DNA of 64,000 nucleotides, from the NCBI GenBank assembly GCA_035771165.1, contig JAWNZC010000265.1, positions 907,001 to 971,000 of the forward strand, given 5' to 3'. Both the position numbers and the translations under genes were made by a program. The stretch comes from Paragorgia papillata (taxonomy: Eukaryota; Cnidaria; Anthozoa; Scleralcyonacea; Coralliidae). The notes beneath the pieces were generated by a model. It saw only the letters and a list, made by a program, of their open reading frames with translations. It was not told the DNA's origin and searched no databases. Positions 1 through 13,000 of this stretch are shown piece by piece. How positions within the stretch are numbered: the first letter of the stretch is position 1; each line of letters begins with the position of its first letter.

Positions 1-1283
1 ACCGGTGCGGGTGGGAACTCTGCAGAGACTCTGCTCCAGTGATCCCTTCCCCATTGAGGGGGTAAGGGGGAGCAGAGATGGGGGCTCTTTTATTAAACTG
101 TATATATTTTGCAATGTTACAAAGTTAAAAAGCTGTGTTTTATTGAAAAATCGTAAACTCGTCATTTTCAGACAATCCTGGACAAAATTGTTGGGCCACT
201 TTGCCGATTTTGACGATTTTCGCATAGTGTCCCAAGCACTTTTGGCCAGGATTGTCTGAAAATGACGAATTAAACAAAATCGACGAAAAAAAACAATTTG
301 GCGGCAGCGATTCTGCGCAGTTTGCTCGAAAATGACATAAATACGCTCCCACATGCATGACCAACAAATTGTTTGTGGGGTATAGAAGGTTTGGTGAATA
401 TGTAAATTAAATAGAGCTCTCGTGCGGGTGGTACCGGTGCGGGTGGGAACTCTGCAGAGACTCTGCTCCAGTGATCCCTTCCCCATTGAGGGGGTAAGGG
501 GGAGCAGAGATGGGGGCTCTTTTATTAAACTGTATATATTTTGCAATGTTACAAAGTTAAAAAGCTGTGTTTTATTGAAAAATCGTAAACTCGTCATTTT
601 CAGACAATCCTGGACAAAATTGTTGGGCCACTTTGCCGATTTTGACGATTTTCGCATAGTGTCCCAAGCACTTTTGGCCAGGATTGTCTGAAAATGACGA
701 ATTAAACAAAATCGAAGAAAAAAACAATTTGGCGGCAGCGATTCTGCGCAGTTTGCTCGAAAATGACATAAATACGCTCCCACATGCATGACCAACAAAT
801 TGTTTGTGGGGTATAGAAGGTTTGGTGAATATGTAAATTAAATAGAGCTCTCGTGCGGGTGGTACCGGTGCGGGTGGGAACTCTGCAGAGACTCTGCTCC
901 AGTGATCCCTTCCCCATTGAGGGGGTAAGGGGGAGCAGAGATGGGGGCTCTTTTATTAAACTGTATATATTTTGCAATGTTACAAAGTTAAAAAGCTGTG
1001 TTTTATTGAAAAATCGTAAACTCGTCATTTTCAGACAATCCTGGACAAAATTGTTGGGCCACTTTGCCGATTTTGACGATTTTCGCATAGTGTCCCAAGC
1101 ACTTTTGGCCAGGATTGTCTGAAAATGACGAATTAAACAAAATCGAAGAAAAAAACAATTTGGCGGCAGCGATTCTGCGCAGTTTGCTCGAAAATGACAT
1201 AAATACGCTCCCACATGCATGACCAACAAATTGTTTGTGGGGTATAGAAGGTTTGGTGAATATGTAAATTAAATAGAGCTCTC

Positions 1284-1870
1284 GTGCGGGTGGTACCGGT
1301 GCGGGTGGGAACTCTGCAGAGACTCTGCTCCAGTGATCCCTTCCCCATTGGTGGGTAAGGGGGAGCAGAGATGGGGGCTCTTTTATTAAACTGTATATAT
1401 TTTGCAATGTTACAAAGTTAAAAAAGCTGTGGTTTTATTGAAAAATCGTAAACTCGTCATTTTCAGACAATCCTGGACAAAATTGTTGGGCCACTTGCCG
1501 ATTTTGACGATTTTCGCATAGTGTCCCAAGCACTTTTGGCCAGGATGTCTGAAAATGACGAATTAAACAGTTCAAATTAAATAACATGCATGACCAACAA
1601 ATTGGGGCTCGTATTTCAGTGCGGCGCAGTTTTGCTCGAAAATTGACTAAATTAACTCGCATTTTCAGACAATGCCTGGACCAACAAATGTTTTGTGGGG
1701 AATAGATTTTGCATAGTGTCCCAAGCACTTTTGGCCAGGATTGTCTGAAAAATGACGAATTAAACAAAATCGAAGAAAAAAACAATTTGGCGGCAGCGAT
1801 TCTGCGCAGTTGGCATCATGACATAAATTCGCTCCCACAAGGTTTGGTGAATATGTAAATTAAATAGAGC
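1284..1870. repeat. rearranged 587-bp satellite monomer
   Basis: This unit is about 156 bp longer than its neighbours. Between about 1560 and 1710 it contains scrambled and partly duplicated monomer segments, including a second CATTTTCAGACAAT arm and a second ATGCATGACCAACAAAT segment, before normal order resumes. This is consistent with an internal unequal recombination or a local assembly error. It is the only grossly rearranged unit in the array. Confidence 0.85.
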
Positions 1871-3597
1871 TCTCGTGCGGGGTACCGGTGCGGGTGGGAA
1901 CTCTGCAGAGACTCTGCTCCAGATCCCTTCCCCATTGAGGGGGTAAGGGGGAGCAGAGATGGGGGCTCTTTTATTAAACTGTATATATTTTGCAATGTTA
2001 CAAAGTTAAAAAGCTGTGTTTTATTGAAAAATCGTAAACTCGTCATTTTCAGACAATCCTGGACAAAATTGTTGGGCCACTTTGCCGATTTTGACGATTT
2101 TCGCATAGTGTCCCAAGCACTTTTGGCCAGGATTGTCTGAAAATGACGAATTAAACAAAAGCGAAGAAAAAAACAATTTGGCGGCAGCGATTCTGCGCAG
2201 TTTGCTCGAAAATGACATAAATACGCTCCCACATGCATGACCAACAAATTGTTTGTGGGGTATAGAAGGTTTGGTGAATATGTAAATTAAATAGAGCTCT
2301 CGTGCGGGTGGTACCGGTGCGGGTGGGAACTCTGCAGAGACTCTGCTCCAGTGATCCCTTCCCCATTGAGGGGGTAAGGGGGAGCAGAGATGGGGGCTCT
2401 TTTATTAAACTGTATATATTTTGCAATGTTACAAAGTTAAAAAGCTGTGTTTTATTGAAAAATCGTAAACTCGTCATTTTCAGACAATCCTGGACAAAAA
2501 TTGTTGGGCCACTTTGCCGATTTTGACGATTTTCGCATAGTGTCCCAAGCACTTTTGGCCAGGATTGTCTGAAAATGACGAATTAAACAAAATCGAAGAA
2601 AAAAACAATTTGGCGGCAGCGATTCTGCGCAGTTTGCTCGAAAATGACATAAATACGCTCCCACATGCATGACCAACAAATTGTTTGTGGGGTATAGAAG
2701 GTTTGGTGAATATGTAAATTAAATAGAGCTCTCGTGCGGGTGGTACCGGTGCGGGTGGGAACTCTGCAGAGACTCTGCTCCAGTGATCCCTTCCCCATTG
2801 AGGGGGTAAGGGGGAGCAGAGATGGGGGCTCTTTTATTAAACTGTATATATTTTGCAATGTTACAAAGTTAAAAAGCTGTGTTTTTATTGAAAAATCGTA
2901 AACTCGTCATTTTCAGACAATCCTGGACAAAATTGTTGGGCCACTTTGCCGATTTTGACGATTTTCGCATAGTGTCCCAAGCACTTTTGGCCAGGATTGT
3001 CTGAAAATGACGAATTAAACAAAATCGAAGAAAAAAACAATTTGGCGGCAGCGATTCTGCGCAGTTTGCTCGAAAATGACATAAATACGCTCCCACATGC
3101 ATGACCAACAAATTGTTTGTGGGGTATAGAAGGTTTGGTGAATATGTAAATTAAATAGAGCTCTCGTGCGGGTGGTACCGGTGCGGGTGGGAACTCTGCA
3201 GAGACTCTGCTCCAGTGATCCCTTCCCCATTGAGGGGGTAAGGGGGAGCAGAGATGGGGGCTCTTTTATTAAACTGTATATATTTTGCAATGTTACAAAG
3301 TTTAAAAGCTGTGTTTTATTGAAAAATCGTAAAACTCGTCATTTTCAGACAATCCTGGACAAAATTGTTGGGCCACTTTGCCGATTTTGACGATTTTCGC
3401 ATAGTGTCCCAAGCACTTTTGGCCAGGATTGTCTGAAAATGACGAATTAAACAAAATCGAAGAAAAAAACAATTTGGCGGCAGCGATTCTGCGCAGTTTG
3501 CTCGAAAATGACATAAATACGCTCCCACATGCATGACCAACAAATTGTTTGTGGGGTATAGAAGGTTTGGTGAATATGTAAATTAAATAGAGCTCTC

Positions 3598-4028
3598 GTG
3601 CGGGTGGTACCGGTGCGGGTGGGAACTCTGCAGAGACTCTGCTCCAGTGATCCCTTCCCCATTGAGGGGGTAAGGGGGAGCAGAGATGGGGGCTCTTTTA
3701 TTAAACTGTATATATTTTGCAATGTTACAAAGTTAAAAAGCTGTGTTTTATTGAAAAATCGTAAACTCGTCATTTTCAGACAATCCTGGACAAAATTGTT
3801 GGGCCACTTTGCCGATTTTGACGATTTTCGCATAGTGTCCCAAGCACTTTTGGCCAGGATTGTCTGAAAATGACGAATTAAACAAAATCGAAGAAAAAAA
3901 CAATTTGGCGGCAGCGATTCTGCGCAGTTTGCTCGAAAATGACATAAATACGCTCCCACATGCATGACCAACAAATTGTTTGTGGGGTATAGAAGGTTTG
4001 GTGAATATGTAAATTAAATAGAGCTCTC
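3598..4028. repeat. reference satellite monomer (type I)
   Basis: One complete 431-bp unit used to describe the array. Hairpin 1: CTCTGCTCC at 3637-3645 pairs with GGAGCAGAG at 3677-3685, and the C-rich and G-rich inner segments can extend the stem. Hairpin 2: the 22-nt arms at 3768-3789 and 3854-3875 are perfect reverse complements separated by 64 nt. The rest is an AT-rich segment, an A-run, and a GCAGCGATTCTGC inverted repeat. No RNA polymerase III promoter or known RNA was recognised. Confidence 0.9.
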
Positions 4029-7000
4029 GTGCGGGTGGTACCGGTGCGGGTGGGAACTCTGCAGAGACTCTGCTCCAGTGATCCCTTCCCCATTGAGGGG
4101 GTAAAGGGGAGCAGAGATGGGGGCTCTTTTATTAAACTGTATATATTTTGCAATGTTACAAAGTTAAAAAGCTGTGTTTTATTGAAAAATCGTAAACTCG
4201 TCATTTTCAGACAATCCTGGACAAAATTGTTGGGCCACTTTGCCGATTTTGACGATTTTCGCATAGTGTCCCAAGCACTTTTGGCCAGGATTGTCTGAAA
4301 ATGACGAATTAAACAAAATCGAAGAAAAAAACAATTTGGCGGCAGCGATTCTGCGCAGTTTGCTCGAAAATGACATAAATACGCTCCCACATGCATGACC
4401 AACAAATTGTTTGTGGGGTATAGAAGGTTTGGTGAATATGTAAATTAAATAGAGCTCTCGTGCGGGTGGTACCGGTGCGGGTGGGAACTCTGCAGAGACT
4501 CTGCTCCAGTGATCCCTTCCCCATTGAGGGGGTAAGGGGGAGCAGAGATGGGGGCTCTTTTATTAAACTGTATATATTTTGCAATGTTACAAAGTTAAAA
4601 AGCTGTGTTTTATTGAAAAATCGTAAACTCGTCATTTTCAGACAATCCTGGACAAAATTGTTGGGCCACTTTGCCGATTTTGACGATTTTCGCATAGTGT
4701 CCCAAGCACATTTGGCCAGGATTGTCTGAAAATGACGAATTAAACAAAATCGAAGAAAAAAACAATTTGGCGGCAGCGATTCTGCGCAGTTTGCTCGAAA
4801 ATGACATAAATACGCTCCCACATGCATGACCAACAAATTGTTTGTGGGGTATAGAAGGTTTGGTGAATATGTAAATTAAATAGAGCTCTCGTGCGGGTGG
4901 TACCGGTGCGGGTGGGAACTCTGCAGAGACTCTGCTCCAGTGAATCCCTTCCCCATTGAGGGGGTAAGGGGGAGCAGAGATGGGGGCTCTTTTATTAAAC
5001 TGTATATATTTTGCAATGTTACAAAGTTAAAAAGCTGTGTTTTATTGAAAATCGTAAACTCGTCATTTTCAGACAATCCTGGACAAAATTGTTGGGCCAC
5101 TTTGCCGATTTTGACGATTTTCGCATAGTGTCCCAAGCACTTTTGGCCAGGATTGTCTGAAAATGACGAATTAAACAAAATCGAAGAAAAAAACAATTTG
5201 GCGGCAGCGATTCTGCGCAGTTTGCTCGAAAATGACATAAATACGCTCCCACATGCATGACCAACAAATTGTTTGTGGGGTTATAGAAGGTTTGGTGAAT
5301 ATGTAAATTAAATAGAGCTCTCGTGCGGGTGGTACCGGTGCGGGTGGGAACTCTGCAGAGACTCTGCTCCAGTGATCCCTTCCCCATTGAGGGGGTAAGG
5401 GGGAGCAGAGATGGGGGCTCTTTTATTAAACTGTATATATTTTGCAATGTTACAAAGTTAAAAAGCTGTGTTTTATTGAAAAATCGTAAACTCGTCATTT
5501 TCAGACAATCCTGGACAAAATTGTTGGGCCACTTTGCCGATTTTGACGATTTTCGCATAGTGTCCCAAGCACTTTTGGCCAGGATTGTCTGAAAATGACG
5601 AATTAAACAAAATCGAAGAAAAAAACAATTTGGCGGCAGCGATTCTGCGCAGTTTGCTCGAAAATGACATAAATACGCTCCCACATGCATGACCAACAAA
5701 TTGTTTGTGGGTATAGAAGGTTTGGTGAATATGTAAATTAAATAGAGCTCTCGTGCGGGTGGTACCGGTGCGGGTGGGGAACTCTGCAGAGACTCTGCTC
5801 CAGTGATCCCTTCCCCATTGAGGGGGTAAGGGGGAGCAGAGATGGGGGCTCTTTTATTAAACTGTATATATTTTGCAATGTTACAAAGTTAAAAAGCTGT
5901 GTTTTATTGAAAAATCGTAAACTCGTCATTTTCAGACAATCCTGGACAAAATTGTTGGGCCACTTTGCCGATTTTGACGATTTTCGCATAGTGTCCCAAG
6001 CACTTTTGGCCAGGATTGTCTGAAAATGACGAATTAAACAAAATCGAAGAAAAAAACAATTTGGGGCAGCGATTCTGCGCAGTTTGCTCGAAAATGACAT
6101 AAATACGCTCCCACATGCATGACCAACAAAATTGTTTGTGGGGTATAGAAGGTTTGGTGAATATGTAAATTAAATAGAGCTCTCGTGCGGGTGGTACCGG
6201 TGCGGGTGGGAACTCTGCAGAGACTCTGCACCAGTGATCCCTTCCCCATTGAGGGGGTAAGGGGGAGCAGAAGATGGGGGCTCTTTTATTAAACTGTATA
6301 TATTTGCAATGTTACAAAGTTAAAAAGCTTGTGTTTTATTGAAAAAATCGTAAACTCGTCATTTTCAGACAATCCTGGACAAAATTGTTGGGCCACATTT
6401 GCCGATTTTGACGATTTTCGCATAGTGTCCCAAGCACTTTTGGCCAGGATTGTCCTGAAAATGATCGAATTAAACAAAATCGAAGAAAAAAACAATTTGG
6501 CGGCAGCGATTCTGCGCAGCAGTTTGCTCGAAAATGACATAAATACGCTCCCACATGCATGACCAACAAATTGTTTGTGGGGTATAGAAGGTTTGGTGAA
6601 TATGTAAATTAAATAGAGCTCTCGTGCGGGTGGTACCGGTGCGGGTGGGAACTCTGCAGAGACTCTGCTCCAGTGATCCCTTCCCCATTGAGGGGGTAAA
6701 GGGGGAGCAGAGATGGGGGCTCTTTTATTAAACTGTATATATTTTGCAATGTTACAAAGTTAAAAAGCTGTGTTTTATTGAAAAATCGTAAAACTCGTCA
6801 TTTTCAGAACAATCCTGGGACAAAATTGTTGGGCCACTTTGCCGATTTTTGACGATTTTCGCATAGTGTCCCAAGCACTTTTGGCCAGGATTGTCTGAAA
6901 ATGACGAATTAAACAAAAATCGAAGAAAAAAACAATTTGGCGGCAGCGATTCTGCGCAGTTTGCTCGAAAATGACATAAATACGCTCCCACATGCATGAC

Positions 7001-10000
7001 CAACAAATTGTTTGTGGGGTATAGAAGGTTTGGTGAATATGTAAATTAAATAGAGCTCTCGTGCGGGTGGTACCGGTGCGGGTGGGAACTCTGCAGAGAC
7101 TCTGCTCCAGTGATCCCTTCCCCATTGAGGGGGTAAGGGGGAGCAGAGATGGGGGCTCTTTTATTAAACTGTATATATTTTGCAATGTTACAAAGTTAAA
7201 AAGCTGTGTTTTATTGAAAAATCGTAAACTCGTCATTTTTCAGACAATCCTGGACAAAATTGTTGGGCCACTTTGCCGAATTTTGACGATTTTCGCATAG
7301 TGTCCCAAGCACTTTTGGCCAGGATTGTCTGAAAATGACGAATTAAAACAAAATCGAAGAAAAAAACAATTTGGCGGCAGCGAATTCTGCGCAGTTTGCT
7401 CGAAAATGACATAAATACGCTCCCACATGCGATGACCAACAAATTGTTTGTGGGGTATAGAAGGTTTGGTGAATATGTAAATTAAATAGAGCTCTCGTGC
7501 GGGTGGTACCGGTGCGGGTGGGAACTCTGCAGAGACTCTGCTCCAGTGATCCCTTCCCCATTGAGGGGGTAAGGGGGAGCAGAGATGGGGGCTCTTTTAT
7601 TAAACTGTATATATTTTGGCAATGTTACAAAGTTAAAAAGCTGTGTTTTATTGAAAATCGTAAACTCGTCATTTTCAGACAATCCTGGACAAAATTGTTG
7701 GGCCACTTTGCCGATTTTGACGATTTTCGCATAGTGTCCCAAGCACTTTTGGCCAGGATTGTCTGAAAATGACGAATTAAACAAAATCGAAGAAAAAAAC
7801 AATTTGGCGGCAGCGATTCTGCGCAGTTTGCTCGAAAATGACATAAATACGCTCCCACATGCATGACCAACAAATTGTTTGTGGGGTATAGAAGGTTTGG
7901 TGAATATGTAAATTAAATAGAGCTCTCGTGCGGGTGGTACCGGTGCGGGTGGGAACTCTGCAGAGACTCTGCTCCAGTGATCCCTTCCCCATTGAGGGGG
8001 TAAGGGGAGCAGAGATGGGGGCTCTTTTATTAAACTGTATATATTTTGCAATGTTACAAAGTTAAAAAGCTGTGTTTTATTGAAAAATCGTAAACTCGTC
8101 ATTTTCAGACAATCCTGGACAAAATTGTTGGGCCACTTTGCCGATTTTGACGATTTTCGCATAGTGTCCCAAGCACTTTTGGCCAGGATTGTCTGAAAAT
8201 GACGAATTAAACAAAATCGAAGAAAAAAACAATTTGGCGGCAGCGATTCTGCGCAGTTTGCTCGAAAATGACATAAATACGCTCCCACATGCATGACCAA
8301 CAAATTGTTTGTGGGGTATAGAAGGTTTGGTGAATATGTAAATTAAATAGAGCTCTCGTGCGGGTGGTACCGGTGCGGGTGGGAACTCTGCAGAGACTCT
8401 GCTCCAGTGATCCCTTCCCCATTGAGGGGGTAAGGGGGAGCAGAGATGGGGGGCTCTTTTATTAAACTGTATATATTTTGCAATGTTACAAAGTTAAAAA
8501 GCTGTGTGTTTTATTGAAAAATCGTAAACTCGTCATTTTCAGACAATCCTGGACAAAATTGTTGGGCCACTTTGCCGATTTTGACGATTTTCGCATAGTG
8601 TCCCAAGCACTTTTGGCCAGGATTGTCTGAAAATGACGAATTAAACAAAATCGAAGAAAAAAACAATTTGGCGGCAGCGATTCTGCGCAGTTTGCTCGAA
8701 AATGACATAAATACGCTCCCACATGCATGACCAACAAATTGTTTGTGGGGTATAGAAGGTTTGGTGAATATGTAAATTAAATAGAGCTCTCGTGCGGGTG
8801 GTACCGGTGCGGGTGGGAACTCTGCAGAGACTCTGCTCCAGTGATCCCTTCCCCATTGAGGGGGTAAGGGGAGCAGAGATGGGGGCTCTTTTATTAAACT
8901 GTATATATTTTGCAATGTTACAAAGTTAAAAAGCTGTGTTTTATTGAAAAATCGTAAACTCGTCATTTTCAGACAATCCTGGACAAAATTGTTGGGCCAC
9001 TTTGCCGATTTTGACGATTTTCGCATAGTGTCCCAAGCACTTTTGGCCAGGATTGTCTGAAAATGACGAATTAAACAAAATCGAAGAAAAAAACAATTTG
9101 GGGGCAGCGATTCTGCGCAGTTTGCTCGAAATGACATAAATACGCTCCCACATGCATGACCAACAAATTGTTTGTGGGGTATAGAAGGTTTGGTGAATAT
9201 GTAAATTAAATAGAGCTCTCGTGCGGGTGGTACCGGTGCGGGTGGGAACTCTGCAGAGACTCTGCTCCAGTGATCCCTTCCCCATTGAGGGGGTAAGGGG
9301 GAGCAGAGATGGGGGCTCTTTTATTAAACTGTATATATTTTGCAATGTTACAAAGTTAAAAAGCTGTGTTTTATTGAAAAAATCGTAAACTCGTCATTTT
9401 CAGACAATCCTGGACAAAATTGTTGGGCCACTTTGCCGATTTTGACGATTTTCGCATAGTGTCCCCAAGCACTTTTGGACAGGATTGTCTGAAAATGACG
9501 AATTAAACAAAATCGAAGAAAAAAACAATTTGGGGGCAGCGATTCTGCGCAGTTTGCTCGAAAATGACATAAATACGCTGCCACATGCATGAACAACAAA
9601 TTGTTTGTGGGGTATAGAAGGTTTGGTGAATATGTAAATTAAATAGAGCTCTCGTGCGGGTGGTACCGGTGCGGGTGGGAACTCTGCAGAGACTCTGCTC
9701 CAGTGATCCCTTCCCCATTGAGGGGGTAAGGGGGAGCAGAGATGGGGGCTCTTTTATTAAACTGTATATATTTTGCAATGTTACAAAGTTAAAAAGCTGT
9801 GTTTTATTGAAAAATCGTAAACTCGTCATTTTCAGACAATCCTGGACAAAATTGTTGGGCCACTTTGCCGATTTTGACGATTTTCGCATAGTGTCCCAAG
9901 CACTTTTGGCCAGGATTGTCTGAAAATGACGAATTAAACAAAATCGAAGAAAAAAACAATTTGGCGGCAGCGATTCTGCGCAGTTTGCTCGAAAATGACA

Positions 10001-13000
10001 TAAATACGCTCCCACATGCATGACCAACAAATTGTTTGTGGGGTATAGAAGGTTTGGTGAATATGTAAATTAAATAGAGCTCTCGTGCGGGTGGTACCGG
10101 TGCGGGTGGGAACTCTGCAGAGACTCTGCTCCAGTGATCCCTTCCCCATTGAGGGGGTAAGGGGGAGCAGAGATGGGGGCTCTTTTATTAAACTGTATAT
10201 ATTTTGCAATGTTACAAAGTTAAAAAGCTGTGTTTTATTGAAAAATCGTAAACTCGTCATTTTCAGACAATCCTGGACAAAATTGTTGGGACACTTTGCC
10301 GATTTTGACGATTTTCGCATAGTGTCCCAAGCACTTTTGGCCAGGATTGTCTGAAAATGACGAATTAAACAAAATCGAAGAAAAAAACAATTTGGCGGCA
10401 GCGATTCTGCGCAGTTTGCTCGAAAATGACATAAATACGCTCCCACATGCATGACCAACAAATTGGTTGTGGGGTATAGAAGGTTTGGTGAATATGTAAA
10501 TTAAATAGAGCTCTCGTGCGGGTGGTACCGGTGCGGGTGGGAACTCTGCAGAGACTCTGCTCCAGTGATCCCTTCCCCATTGAGGGGGTAAGGGGGAGCA
10601 GAGATGGGGGCTCTTTTATTAAACTGTATATATTTTGCAATGTTACAAAGTTAAAAAGCTGTGTTTTATTGAAAAATCGTAAACTCGTCATTTTCAGACA
10701 ATCCTGGACAAAATTGTTGGGCCACTTTGCCGATTTTGACGATTTTCGCATAGTGTCCCAAGCACTTTTGGCCAGGATTGTCTGAAAATGACGAATTAAA
10801 CAAAATCGAAGAAAAAAACAATTTGGCGGCAGCGATTCTGCGCAGTTTGCTCGAAAATGACATAAATACGCTCCCACATGCATGACCAACAAATTGTTTG
10901 TGGGGTATAGAAGGTTTGGTGAATATGTAAATTAAATAGAGCTCTCGTGCGGGTGGTACCGGTGCGGGTGGGAACTCTGCAGAGACTCTGCTCCAGTGAT
11001 CCCTTCCCCATTGAGGGGGTAAGGGGAGCAGAGATGGGGGCTCTTTTATTAAACTGTATATATTTTGCAATGTTACAAAGTTAAAAAGCTGTGTTTTATT
11101 GAAAAATCGTAAACTCGTCATTTTCAGACAATCCTGGACAAAATTGTTGGGCCACTTTGCCGATTTTGACGATTTTCGCATAGTGTCCCAAGCACTTTTG
11201 GCCAGGATTGTCTGAAAATGACGAATTAAACAAAATCGAAGAAAAAAACAATTTGGCGGCAGCGATTCTGCGCAGTTTGCTCGAAAATGACATAAATACG
11301 CTCCCACATGCATGACCAACAAATTGTTTGTGGGGTATAGAAGGTTTGGTGAATATGTAAATTAAATAGAGCTCTCGTGCGGGTGGTACCGGTGCGGGTG
11401 GGAACTCTGCAGAGACTCTGCTCCAGTGATCCCTTCCCCATTGAGGGGGTAAGGGGGAGCAGAGATGGGGGCTCTTTTATTAAACTGTATATATTTTGCA
11501 ATGTTACAAAGTTAAAAAGCTGTGTTTTATTGAAAAAATCGTAAACTCGTCATTTTCAGACAATCCTGGACAAAATTGTTGGGCCACTTTGCCGATTTTG
11601 ACGATTTTCGCATAGTGTCCCAAGCACTTTTGGCCAGGATTGTCTGAAAATGACGAATTAAACAAAATCGAAGAAAAAAACAATTTGGCGGCAGCGATTC
11701 TGCGCAGTTTGCTCGAAAATGACATAAATACGCTCCCACATGCATGACCAACAAATTGTTTGTGGGGTATAGAAGGTTTGGTGAATATGTAAATTAAATA
11801 GAGCTCTCGTGCGGGTGGTACCGGTGCGGGTGGGAACTCTGCAGAGACTCTGCTCCAGTGATCCCTTCCCCATTGAGGGGGTAAGGGGGAGCAGAGATGG
11901 GGGCTCTTTTATTAAACTGTATATATTTTGCAATGTTACAAAGTTAAAAAGCTGTGTTTTATTGAAAAATCGTAAACTCGTCATTTTCAGACAATCCTGG
12001 ACAAAATTGTTGGGCCACTTTGCCGATTTTGACGATTTTCGCATAGTGTCCCAAGCACTTTTGTCCAGGATTGTCTGAAAATGACGAATTAAACAAAATC
12101 GAAGAAAAAAACAATTTGGCGGCAGCGATTCTGCGCAGTTTGCTCGAAAATGACATAAATACGCTCCCACATGCATGACCAACAAATTGTTTGTGGGGTA
12201 TAGAAGGTTTGGTGAATATGTAAATTAAATAGAGCTCTCGTGCGGGTGGTACCGGTGCGGGTGGGAACTCTGCAGAGACTCTGCTCCAGTGATCCCTTCC
12301 CCATTGAGGGGGTAAGGGGGAGCAGAGATGGGGGCTCTTTTATTAAACTGTATATATTTTGCAATGTTACAAAGTTAAAAAGCTGTGTTTTATTGAAAAA
12401 TCGTAAACTCGTCATTTTCAGACAATCCTGGACAAAATTATTGGGCCACTTTGCCGATTTTGACGATTTTCGCATAGTGTCCCAAGCACTTTTGGCCAGG
12501 ATTGTCTGAAAATGACGAATTAAACAAAATCGAAGAAAAAAACAATTTGGGGGCGGCGATTCTGCGCAGTTTGCTCGAAAATGACATAAATACGCTCCCA
12601 CATGCATGAACAACAAATTGGTTGTGGGGTATAGAAGGTTTGGTGAATATGTAAATTAAATAGAGCTCTCGTGCGGGTGGTACCGGTGCGGGTGGGAACT
12701 CTGCAGAGACTCTGCTCCAGTGATCCCTTCCCCATTGAGGGGGTAAGGGGGAGCAGAGATGGGGGCTCTTTTATTAAACTGTATATATTTTGCAATGTTA
12801 CAAAAGTTAAAAAGCTGTGTTTTATTGAAAAATCGTAAACTCGTCATTTTCAGACAATCCTGGACAAAATTATTGGGCCACTTTGCCGATTTTGACGATT
12901 TTCGCATAGTGTCCCAAGCACTTTTGTCCAGGATTGTCTGAAAATGACGAATTAAACAAAATCGAAGAAAAAAACAATTTGGCGGCAGCGATTCTGCGCA

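Noticed and set aside
422..691. 89-codon plus-strand ORF in nearly every satellite unit
   Set aside because: It is repeated only because the DNA is repeated. It overlaps both hairpins, starts at a non-conserved ATG/GTG context and has no recognisable domain.
702..1229. 175-codon minus-strand ORF (and similar 65-273 codon ORFs) recurring in satellite units
   Set aside because: The 431-bp unit is not a multiple of 3, ORF ends shift with every one-base indel, several frames are open at once and composition is unlike a protein family. These are by-products of a stop-poor repeat.
853..1283. Satellite as a tandem spliced-leader, 5S or snRNA gene cluster
   Set aside because: A GGGTAAGG donor-like site and an AATTTGG Sm-like site exist but are over 200 nt apart. 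No 5S internal control region or U-snRNA sequence was recognised.
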